64,000 bases of DNA from the NCBI GenBank assembly GCA_963749825.1, contig CAVVOI010000012.1, forward strand, positions 434,001-498,000, written 5' to 3'. This document shows positions 47,101 through 53,616 of the stretch, piece by piece (position 1 is the first letter of the stretch; the number at the start of each line of letters is the position of its first letter). A program made the position numbers and the translations under genes. The notes under the pieces are model-generated. The model ran no database searches, had not been told where the DNA came from, and was given only the letters and a program-made list of their open reading frames with translations. The DNA is from UBA11865 sp963749825 (lineage in GTDB: Bacteria; Chloroflexota; Anaerolineae; Promineifilales; Promineifilaceae).

Positions 47101-48485
47101 CGCTTCTCATTTCGAACGATAACGTCAGGAGCGCCTAATTCCAGCAGACGCTTAAGGCGGTTGTTCCTGTTAATGACCCGGCGATATAAGTCGTTCAAGT
47201 CCGATGTCGCAAACCGACCGCCATCCAACTGGACCATGGGTCGCAAATCAGGTGGTATCACCGGCAAAACGGTCAATACCATCCACTCTGGCCTGTTTCC
47301 GCTTTTACGTAACGCTTCAACCACCTGAAGACGTTTGGTCGCTCGTTTCTGGCCCTGTTTCGAGCGGGTAGTACGCACCTCTCGCCACAGATCCTTCGCC
47401 AGTTTGTCGAGATCCATATTCTTCAAGATATCGTAAAAAGCTTCTGCTCCCATGTCCGCGCGAAAGACATTGCCGAACTTGCTTTTCAAGTCACGGTAAT
47501 CATTCTCATTCAAAAAGACCATTTGAGCCAGGGCTTCTAATTGCTCACGATTGGATTGAGCCTGCTGTCGAAGACGGCTAAATTTAACTGTGATGAGATC
47601 GCCCATTTCGTCGGATGCAGCCTGGATCTCTTCTTGCAAAAGCTCAATATCGCGTTCCCGGTCTGCCACTCCGCTCTCTTGTTCTTCTTCTAGCTCTTTC
47701 TGTTTCTGGGTCAGGCGTTCGGAAGTAGTCTCTTGAACGAGAACGATATGTTCGCGGCCAATTGTATCGCCCTTTTTGGCGATCACAGTATCGTCCAAGA
47801 CAATTTTTTCGGTCGCGGCTTCACCCATCAAGTTTTCTAGACGCTTTTCGACGGCCTGCGCTGCGCTGACGACTTCATCAGTCGCCACCGATAGGCGTTC
47901 CTCAAATGATTCTTTGTAACCCTCCAATTCGGCTTCCAATTCTGCTAGCCGCTGGCGAGCTTCCACGGTAGCTTCATCAACTTTCGTTTGATTCTCACCA
48001 TGGAGTCGAACCTCCGCCTCTTCAAGCTCCTCTTCCAACCGTTTGAGCGCCCGCTTGCGTGCCTCTTCGTCCACAAAGGTCGTTACATATTGGGCGAAGT
48101 ATAGAACCCGGTCTAGGTTTCTGCGTGATATATTGAGCAGCAACCCAAGGTAGCTTGGTACGCGTCGTGTATACCAAACATGCGCGACCGGCGCAGCCAA
48201 TTCAATGTGCCCCAAACGTTCTCGCCTGACGGCGGCGCGGGTGATTTCAACCCCACACTTATCGCAGACGATACCCTTATATCGGACATTCTTGTACTTG
48301 CCGCAATAACACTGCCAATCCCTGGTCGGACCAAAGATTGCCTCACAAAAAAGACCGTCCTTCTCCGGCCGAAGACGCCGGTAATTGATCGTTTCCGGCT
48401 TTGTGACCTCACCGTACGACCAGGAACGAATCTGATCAGGAGATGCAAGACTTATGCGCAAGGAACGAAATTCAGTTGAATCCAC
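44148..48485 (-). CDS. rpoC: RNA polymerase beta' subunit
   Basis: Catalytic subunit of RNA polymerase, 1445 residues. Zinc site 1 is C59-x-C61...C74-x2-C77 (CYCGKY, CDKCGVE); the active-site motif NADFDGDQMAVHVPLSDKAV binds Mg2+; the bridge/trigger region (MRGLMADPQGRIISVPITSN, STHGARKGLADTALRTADAG) and the second zinc site (CELRQGICAKCYG) are intact. Residues about 150-330 form a Glu-rich helical insertion in the clamp region, absent from E. coli. The start is GTG with GGGAGGT ahead. rpoB is not adjacent: the upstream gene is prfB. Two promoters and a hairpin precede it. Confidence 0.97.
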   Translation of the reverse strand: MDSTEFRSLRISLASPDQIRSWSYGEVTKPETINYRRLRPEKDGLFCEAIFGPTRDWQCYCGKYKNVRYKGIVCDKCGVEITRAAVRRERLGHIELAAPVAHVWYTRRVPSYLGLLLNISRRNLDRVLYFAQYVTTFVDEEARKRALKRLEEELEEAEVRLHGENQTKVDEATVEARQRLAELEAELEGYKESFEERLSVATDEVVSAAQAVEKRLENLMGEAATEKIVLDDTVIAKKGDTIGREHIVLVQETTSERLTQKQKELEEEQESGVADRERDIELLQEEIQAASDEMGDLITVKFSRLRQQAQSNREQLEALAQMVFLNENDYRDLKSKFGNVFRADMGAEAFYDILKNMDLDKLAKDLWREVRTTRSKQGQKRATKRLQVVEALRKSGNRPEWMVLTVLPVIPPDLRPMVQLDGGRFATSDLNDLYRRVINRNNRLKRLLELGAPDVIVRNEKRMLQEAVDSLIDNSQRGKALSRRGRRELKSLSDMLKGKKGRFRRNLLGKRVDYSGRSVIVVGPTLKMGQCGLPKTMALELFRPFVISKLVEYGHASNIKGARRIIERQPPEVWEVLEEVIEGRPILLNRAPTLHRLGIQAFMPILVEGKAIQLHPLVCAAFNADFDGDQMAVHVPLSDKAVTEAKAQMMATRNLLKPADGHPIVGPSKDMVLGVYYLTVMQEGKKGEGKIFSNMEEVERAFDLGYLHIHAKIKLLTETYLTDQGTRYADGKPKQKIIETTPGRVILNRAMPEEMRFVNKALDKAAVNELVNRVYRRLGDDVTIEMVDNIKDLGFRYATKSGITIAVSDLVIPEERDLILEEARQRVDQIDRQYRRGLLTEDEQYQRTIEQWTDAKAQVEKAVRGAMSPAGPVTMMALSGSTKGGFGPITQLAGMRGLMADPQGRIISVPITSNFRQGLTALEYFISTHGARKGLADTALRTADAGYLTRRLVDVAQDVIVLSEDCGTGKGIWIRRSDNFGKQTFAERVYGRHAGSRVADPETGEVIISEGELYTEELADAVDATGIDEVYVFSPMTCELRQGICAKCYGIDLARGNIVELGAAVGIVAAQSIGEPGTQLTLRTFHTGGTADSRGDITQGLPRVEELFEARQKPKGEAVMTEISGLAEVRMIEGVRHVFITDSKLVEDEYELSDGWQVLVENEDEVKAGAVLAEKEAESISSRHAGRVVLNGEMVRVVWESKDERDYDIPAGTRILVSEGERVEAGDQITEGSKNPHRILEILGRDAVTQYLLKEVQQVYRPQGQNINDKHFETIIRKMLSKVVITASGDTEMLPGELIENMIFQQTNNEVIAEGGQPARAEPVLLGITKASLSTESFLSASSFQHTIKVLAKAAIAGKEDELIGLKENVIIGKLIPAGTGYKVRQARIAEREAAEALMELEEEEVDLSTLLIDDNTDEDVLDKIAAQAALEAAKIVVQEAEATD

Positions 48486-48564
48486 CAGGTGTGACCTCCC
48501 ACAGGCAAATGTGCTTCAGGAACTAACTGCGATTCGTATCTATTTGGTAAGTGTTTAAACACGG

Positions 48565-48595
48565 AAAAAGAGCGTTTGGCCGGAGCCAACGCTCT
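48565..48595 (-). terminator. Terminator-like hairpin in the rpoC leader (possible attenuator)
   Basis: Minus strand: stem AGAGCGTT-GGC / GCC-AACGCTCT with one bulge (48569-48595), followed by a T-run. It lies downstream of two promoter-like sites and about 80 nt before the rpoC start, so transcripts from those promoters must pass it. It may also end prfB transcripts. Confidence 0.75.
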
Positions 48596-48648
48596 TACGA
48601 TTCTTTATATTGCAGCTACCTGAATGTCACCGTATTTATGATTACTCT

Positions 48649-48676
48649 ATTTTATCGGTGATCGTCGATATGTCAA
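48649..48676 (-). promoter_or_regulatory. Proximal sigma-70 promoter for rpoC
   Basis: Minus strand: perfect -35 TTGACA (48671-48676), 16-nt spacer, -10 TAAAAT (48649-48654), the same arrangement as the acpP promoter. The predicted leader to rpoC is about 155 nt and includes the hairpin at 48569-48595. Confidence 0.65.
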
Positions 48677-48703
48677 GAAGATTAGATGTGTAGCAAATTA
48701 GTA

Positions 48704-48732
48704 AAAATATCACAAAAATATCCAATTGTCAA
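48704..48732 (-). promoter_or_regulatory. Distal sigma-70 promoter for rpoC
   Basis: Minus strand: perfect -35 TTGACA (48727-48732), 17-nt spacer, -10 TATTTT (48704-48709), in a very AT-rich stretch just after prfB. Tandem with the proximal promoter. Confidence 0.55.
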
Positions 48733-48776
48733 ATTTTTTACAGTTGTTTGTTGGTTTTTAGGCCGTCAATCGCTTG

Positions 48777-49878
48777 CTATCCGTTTTCAGGGCCCTCACC
48801 TACTCTAAAACGCAAATACGATTCCATAAAGCCGTCGAGTTGGCCATCCAAAACGGCCTGAGCATTACCCATTTCGTAATTTGTGCGGTGATCCTTGACC
48901 ATTTTATAGGGATGGAGCACATAGGATCGGATCTGATTGCCCCAACCCGCATCGATAACTTCCCCTTTCAACGCTTCCACCTCTGCTTCTTGTTTACGTC
49001 TCTCCAAGTCAAAAAGTTGGGATTTTAATATCTTCATGGCCATTTCCAGGTTTTGCACTAAAGATCGCTGGTTCTGGCAAGTGACAACCACTCCAGATGG
49101 AAGATGAGTGATGCGAATTGCGGTCTCGTTTTTCTGGACGTGCTGGCCACCTGCACCACTGGCTCGAAAACGATCGATTCTTAAATCCTTCTCCTCGATC
49201 TGGATCTCAATATCCTCGGCTACATCTGGCCATACTTCCATCTTGGCGAAGGAAGTATGGCGCCGGTTTGAGGCATCATAGGGTGATATTCTTACGAGCC
49301 GGTGTACGCCTCTCTCGGATTTGAGCCGGCCATAGGCATAGTCACCCTCAATAGACATCAGGGTGCTCTTTATGCCAGCCTCGTCTCCTGGGCTCTGATC
49401 AATAATATCCACCTGGTACTTGTTAGTTTCCGCCCAACGAATAATCATTCGTTGGAGCATCATCGCCCAGTCTTGGGCTTCGGTACCACCAGCGCCTGCA
49501 TGAATAGCTAATATTGCCGGCTCTTCATCATATTGGCCGGCAAATAAAGTCCGAAATTCCAGCTTGTCTACTGCCTTAGCCAGCGTCTTGACCTCGATGC
49601 TGAGTTCATCCTGAAGATCTTCATCGCCTAACTCGGCCAATTCCAAAGTATCAGCCAAGCGGTGGCTTAACTTTTCCCAGATGCTGACCTCGTTACGCAG
49701 ACGTGTAAGCTCGCGCATGATACCCTGGGCTTTTGGCGAATCATTCCAAAACTCTGGTTCTAGGGTTAATTTTTCTAATTCGGACAGCTTCTCAATCTTG
49801 ACCGCTATGTCAAAGACGCCCCCGTAAATGATCGATTGTCCGCTGCAATGCTTCTAATTGTTGAATAAGCTCATCCAT
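48777..49878 (-). CDS. prfB: Peptide chain release factor 2, expressed by programmed +1 frameshift
   Basis: Ends translation at UGA and UAA. ATG 49878 encodes 22 residues (MDELIQQLEALQRTIDHLRG, then R-L) and runs into an in-frame TGA at 49812-49810. The site reads CGGGGGC-GT-CTT-TGA-C; a +1 slip on CTT continues as D-I-A-V-K-I-E-K into the long frame, giving about 366 residues, the usual RF2 length. The catalytic GGQ is in RASGAGGQHVQKNETAIRIT. The stop-codon recognition tripeptide, normally Ser-Pro-Phe, is Ser-Pro-Tyr (RISPYDASNRRHTSF). It follows xseA-xseB-ftsY on the same strand. Confidence 0.96.
49808..49823 (-). promoter_or_regulatory. RF2 programmed +1 frameshift site
   Basis: Minus strand: a Shine-Dalgarno-like G-rich run just upstream of CTT-TGA-C, as in other prfB genes. 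Low RF2 lets the ribosome pause at TGA and slip +1; high RF2 terminates, giving autoregulation. Confidence 0.93.
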
Positions 49879-49957
49879 GAGTTCGACTCCTTTTTTCCAA
49901 CTTGCCTAAAATTCAAAATAATATCTGTTGTCGTCGGGCTAGCTTTCACCGGCTGCG

Positions 49958-50863
49958 TTAGGATTCAAAAAGACCATCGATAAAGACATCTGGATCAAAG
50001 GGCGCTAAATCTTGAATTCCTTCACCCGTACCGATGAAACGGACCGGTAAACCAAGCTCGCGATAGATAGCGAATACCATTCCGCCCTTTGCAGTACTAT
50101 CCAGCTTGGTCAGCACCACTCCGGTTACGTTTACTGACTCCTTGAATTTTGTGGCCTGATTCAACGCATTTTGCCCGGTAGGCGCATCGAGGACTAGTAA
50201 GACTTCATGGGGCGCCGCGTGAACGCTCCGGCTACAAATATGGTACGTCTTTTCAAGCTCCTGCATTAGATTAAATTTCGTATGCAACCTGCCGGCCGTG
50301 TCGATGAACAACAAGTCGTACCCTCTCGCCCGGCTAGCCCGAATGCTATCGTAGGCAACGGCCGCTGGATCGCTGCCAGGTTCCCCTGAAATCAAGGGGA
50401 CTTCTGCTCGTTCGCTCCAGATTCGCAACTGATCAATTGCCGCTGCCCTAAAGGTGTCACCAGCAGCCAGCATCACTTTCCGATCCCGATTCCCATAATA
50501 TTGGGCTAATTTGCCAATGGTCGTGGTTTTGCCTGAGCCATTTACACCGACAACCATCACTACTGTTAGTAGGCGAGGTTGTTCTAGCTCAAAGGTAGGT
50601 GGCTCGCCTATTATTGATCTCATTTCAACCTTCATGGCTTCCAACAGTTGATCGGTCGTATGCAATCCTTCCCGGTTTACGCGTTCCTGCAAAGCGCTGA
50701 TCAAGTCCATTGAAGTCGAAACACCCATATCGGCCTGAATTAATAACGCTTCCAGATCCTCCCAGGTTTCATCATCTATTTCGCCAATACCTAGGACATT
50801 GACGATCTGTCCAAATACAGATTGACGTGTTCGCGTCAGTGAATCTCGAATGCTTCTAAACAA
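49958..50863 (-). CDS. ftsY: Signal recognition particle receptor FtsY
   Basis: GTPase that docks SRP-ribosome complexes at the membrane. The 301-residue NG domain has P-loop VVGVNGSGKTTTIGKLAQYY, the RAAAIDQL motif in GDTFRAAAIDQLRIWSERAE, G3 LFIDTAGRLHT, G4 LTKLDSTAKGG and C-terminal FIGTGEGIQDLAPFDPDVFI. It lacks the long acidic N-terminal A domain of E. coli. The start is TTG with GAGAGG ahead. It sits between xseB and prfB. Confidence 0.95.
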   Translation of the reverse strand: MFRSIRDSLTRTRQSVFGQIVNVLGIGEIDDETWEDLEALLIQADMGVSTSMDLISALQERVNREGLHTTDQLLEAMKVEMRSIIGEPPTFELEQPRLLTVVMVVGVNGSGKTTTIGKLAQYYGNRDRKVMLAAGDTFRAAAIDQLRIWSERAEVPLISGEPGSDPAAVAYDSIRASRARGYDLLFIDTAGRLHTKFNLMQELEKTYHICSRSVHAAPHEVLLVLDAPTGQNALNQATKFKESVNVTGVVLTKLDSTAKGGMVFAIYRELGLPVRFIGTGEGIQDLAPFDPDVFIDGLFES

Positions 50864-51006
50864 AGATAGCCTCTCTTGATGGGATTTTGGAGTTCATTTG
50901 TTTACAAAAGGTGAGGTCTGGTTCTGAACAAAGGGTCGCATCCCGAGTTTGTTAGCAACGGAGAAGTATAACAAGGTTAATGTCTTAAATCGAATTCCGA
51001 ATTGTG

Positions 51007-51267
51007 TTAGTCTAAGGTTACTTCAGCGATCTCTCCATAGGAAGTCAACTGTTCCAATTTGAGGTCGGCCGATTCCAATTTAGAATTACAGTATTGCGCC
51101 AGGCGTTGCCCGGTCTCAAACAATTCCAATGCCTCTTCCAAAGTCAACTCACCCGCCTCCAATCTAGCAACGGTTTCCTCCAGTCGCTGCAGGGCTGCTT
51201 CAAAGGTAAGATCGGTTAATCCATTGTTTTCGCCGAGTTTTTCGTCAGCCTTGGTCACTTCATCCAT
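51007..51267 (-). CDS. xseB: Exodeoxyribonuclease VII small subunit
   Basis: The 86-residue partner of XseA. The helical core LTFEAALQRLEETVARLEAG, ELTLEEALELFETGQRLAQY is the XseB signature. It follows xseA by 21 nt. Confidence 0.93.
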   Translation of the reverse strand: MDEVTKADEKLGENNGLTDLTFEAALQRLEETVARLEAGELTLEEALELFETGQRLAQYCNSKLESADLKLEQLTSYGEIAEVTLD

Positions 51268-51288
51268 CCTTTAATCTCCGATATCTCA

Positions 51289-52512
51289 TCATTCTTCGAT
51301 GACATCGGCGCTAAATTGGCCATCTGCCACCTGTACCCCTATCTTATCGCCGGCCGAAACATCACCAATAGAACGGACGATGACACCATCCTGTTGGCGC
51401 ACAATCGCATATCCCCGCGCCAAAGTCGCCATAGGACTCACAGCCCCAAGAGCGGCCTGGGCTACCGACAACCGAGCTTTTCGAATTTCTATCTGGCTTT
51501 CTATCGCCACATCCAAACGGCGCAAGAGCCAATCGACTTGCTGGCGACTATTATCCAGTGAAGATTTGGGGCTTAAGTGACGCAGCGACCTGCCTAAACC
51601 CTCAAGCTGATTTCTTTTTTCCCTCACTATCGTCGCTATTTGAGCTAACATATTCTCCTGTAGGCCAAACAGATATGCCTTGTATTCCTGTTGGTCTGGT
51701 ACCGAGATTTCAGCGGCCGCCGATGGGGTCGGCGCTCTTAAGTCGGCCACGAAATCGGCTATCGTGAAGTCGGTTTCATGCCCAACGCCGACAATGACCG
51801 GATGTTGGGCATCAAATATCGCCCGGGCGACTGATTCATCATTAAAAGCCCATAGATCTTCCATCGATCCACCACCCCGAGCGACGATGATAGTGTCAAT
51901 GTCATTTCTACCATCCAACCATTCTAATGCCCGCACTATCTGTGCCGGTGCATCTTGTCCTTGGACCAGAGTAGGCGCGACTAAAACTGACACCAGGGGC
52001 CATCTCCGGCGCAAAACATTGATGATGTCCCGTAAAGCGGCAGCGTCGGCCGAAGTGACAATGCCGATCTTGGCCGGAAGCGACGGAATCTCCTTTTTGT
52101 AACTTGCATCGAATAAGCCTTGGGCAGCTAAGATATCTTTGAGCTTTTCAAATGCCAGGGCCAGGTCACCCCGACCGGCCGGTTCAAGCTTCTCCGCGTA
52201 TAGCTGGTAGACTCCGCCAGCCTCATAAACCGAAATCCGGCCGTGGGCATATACAGCATCGCCATCTTCAGGCCAAAATCCTAGCCTATCGGCCGCCGAA
52301 CGCCACATGACACACTTGAGTTGGGCTCCTTCATCCTTCAGTGTGAAGTAGAGATGTCCGGAGCGAGCACGAGTAAAATTGGACAACTCACCCGAGATCA
52401 CTAAATCTTGCAGGCGGTAATCTATTTCAAATAGTTCACGAATATAGCTTGTCAGCTCACTAACAGTCCAGGTCTGGGCGTCAAAGCTGGTTTCCTCTAA
52501 AAAAATTCCCAT
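51289..52512 (-). CDS. xseA: Exodeoxyribonuclease VII large subunit
   Basis: Degrades single-stranded DNA in both directions to oligonucleotides; used in repair. The 407-residue protein has the N-terminal OB domain (ELFEIDYRLQDLVISGELSN, GHLYFTLKDEGAQLKCVMWR), the catalytic core (KIGIVTSADAAALRDIINVL, IIVARGGGSMEDLWAFNDES, VGVGHETDFTIADFVADLRA, PTPSAAAE) and a C-terminal coiled-coil and tail. First gene of the xseA-xseB-ftsY-prfB run and divergent from rsfS. Confidence 0.96.
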   Translation of the reverse strand: MGIFLEETSFDAQTWTVSELTSYIRELFEIDYRLQDLVISGELSNFTRARSGHLYFTLKDEGAQLKCVMWRSAADRLGFWPEDGDAVYAHGRISVYEAGGVYQLYAEKLEPAGRGDLALAFEKLKDILAAQGLFDASYKKEIPSLPAKIGIVTSADAAALRDIINVLRRRWPLVSVLVAPTLVQGQDAPAQIVRALEWLDGRNDIDTIIVARGGGSMEDLWAFNDESVARAIFDAQHPVIVGVGHETDFTIADFVADLRAPTPSAAAEISVPDQQEYKAYLFGLQENMLAQIATIVREKRNQLEGLGRSLRHLSPKSSLDNSRQQVDWLLRRLDVAIESQIEIRKARLSVAQAALGAVSPMATLARGYAIVRQQDGVIVRSIGDVSAGDKIGVQVADGQFSADVIEE

Positions 52513-52649
52513 AGTTAATTTCTGACTTCACTAGAACCCAAAAGGAGGTAGTGATCGAATTCTAGAACGGCTTCATTCATGGGTCAACCATGTGGCATTG
52601 GCTCTATAGCCATGCTAGAATTAATAAAGTTAGCCTTAGGAGGTGACAA

Positions 52650-52997
52650 CTGGAAGGAATAGAATTAGCGCACTTATTAGTCGATTCCATTCTTGAAAAA
52701 AAAGGAGCCGACATTTTATTACTTGACATAAGCGAGCAAGCAATATTTACAAGTTACTTTCTTATTTGCAATGGAGAAAACAACCGCCAGCTAAGAGCCC
52801 TGGTAGATGGTATCTCCACTGATGCCAAGAAGAAAGCAGACATATTGCCCTGGGGAACTGAAGGAGAGCCAGATAGTGGATGGGTTTTGCTGGACTACGG
52901 CGACCTCATCGTCCACCTTTTCAGCCCCGAAATGCGTGATTATTACAATCTAGAAGAACTTTGGAGCGGTGGTCACATCGTTCTGCGCATGCAGTGA
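52650..52997 (+). CDS. rsfS: Ribosome silencing factor RsfS, with a CTG start codon
   Basis: Binds L14 on the large subunit and blocks subunit joining under starvation. Translation from 52650 gives 115 residues matching RsfS: ELAHLLVDSILEKKGADILL, LDISEQAIFTSYFLICNGEN, GEPDSGWVLLDYGDLIVHLF, SPEMRDYYNLEELW. A TGA lies two codons upstream in frame (52644-52646) and the first in-frame ATG is near the C-terminus, so the start must be a non-ATG codon. CTG 52650 has an ideal AGGAGG (52638-52643) 6 nt ahead. It is divergent from xseA. Confidence 0.92.
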   Translation: MEGIELAHLLVDSILEKKGADILLLDISEQAIFTSYFLICNGENNRQLRALVDGISTDAKKKADILPWGTEGEPDSGWVLLDYGDLIVHLFSPEMRDYYNLEELWSGGHIVLRMQ

Positions 52998-53045
52998 CAA
53001 GGTTTTAGTCCGCGTAAATGAGTTTGCATATACGCAATAATCAAT

Positions 53046-53495
53046 CTATTCGCGAATCCATCTATCTAAATTGCGAGCCCATTCTACTAGCTCGCCAGGT
53101 GCAAAGAATAGGTTAACTTCTTTTTCTGCGTTTTCGATGCTATCCGAACCATGAACCAGGTTTCGACCAATTTCCATACCAAAATCACCGCGGATCGTAC
53201 CCGGAGAGGCGGCAACTGGGTTCGTGATTCCCATGGTCGACCTCGCAGCTTCGATGGCAGCCTTGCCCTCCCAAACCATGGCGACTACAGGTCCTGAAAT
53301 GATATAAGCTACAAGGCTTTCGTAAAAGGGTTTACCCTCATGAACGGCGTAATGTAGCTCTGCTAATTCCCTGGACATTTGAATAAACTTCATTCCTACT
53401 AACTTGAGGCCTCGATTCTCAAATCTTTTTATGATCGAGCCAATAAGACCTCGTTGCACTCCGTCAGGTTTTACTAAAATCAATGTTTGTTCCAC
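53046..53495 (-). CDS. ndk: Nucleoside diphosphate kinase
   Basis: Equilibrates nucleoside tri- and diphosphates through a phospho-His. The 149-residue protein has EQTLILVKPDGVQRGLIGSI, GPVVAMVWEG and the catalytic His in RNLVHGSDSIENAEKEVNLF. The start is GTG 53495 with GGAG ahead. It lies downstream of the acidic TPR locus but behind that locus's terminator. Confidence 0.97.
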   Translation of the reverse strand: MEQTLILVKPDGVQRGLIGSIIKRFENRGLKLVGMKFIQMSRELAELHYAVHEGKPFYESLVAYIISGPVVAMVWEGKAAIEAARSTMGITNPVAASPGTIRGDFGMEIGRNLVHGSDSIENAEKEVNLFFAPGELVEWARNLDRWIRE

Positions 53496-53519
53496 TATTT
53501 GATCTCCATTCTTTACAGC

Positions 53520-53578
53520 AAAAACCCGCCGGACCTCGCCTCTGACGCGGATCGTAACGTCTAGTAAAGGCCGGCGGG
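53520..53578 (-). terminator. Intrinsic terminator of the acidic WL/TPR locus
   Basis: Minus strand: 8-bp stem (CCCGCCGG / CCGGCGGG, extended by a few pairs past a bulge) around a loop of about 30 nt, followed by a T-run (A-run 53521-53524). It is about 40 nt after the stop at 53617. Confidence 0.7.
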
Positions 53579-53616
53579 CTTGATCTATCCACTATTCAGG
53601 ACTTATTTGTAATGTC

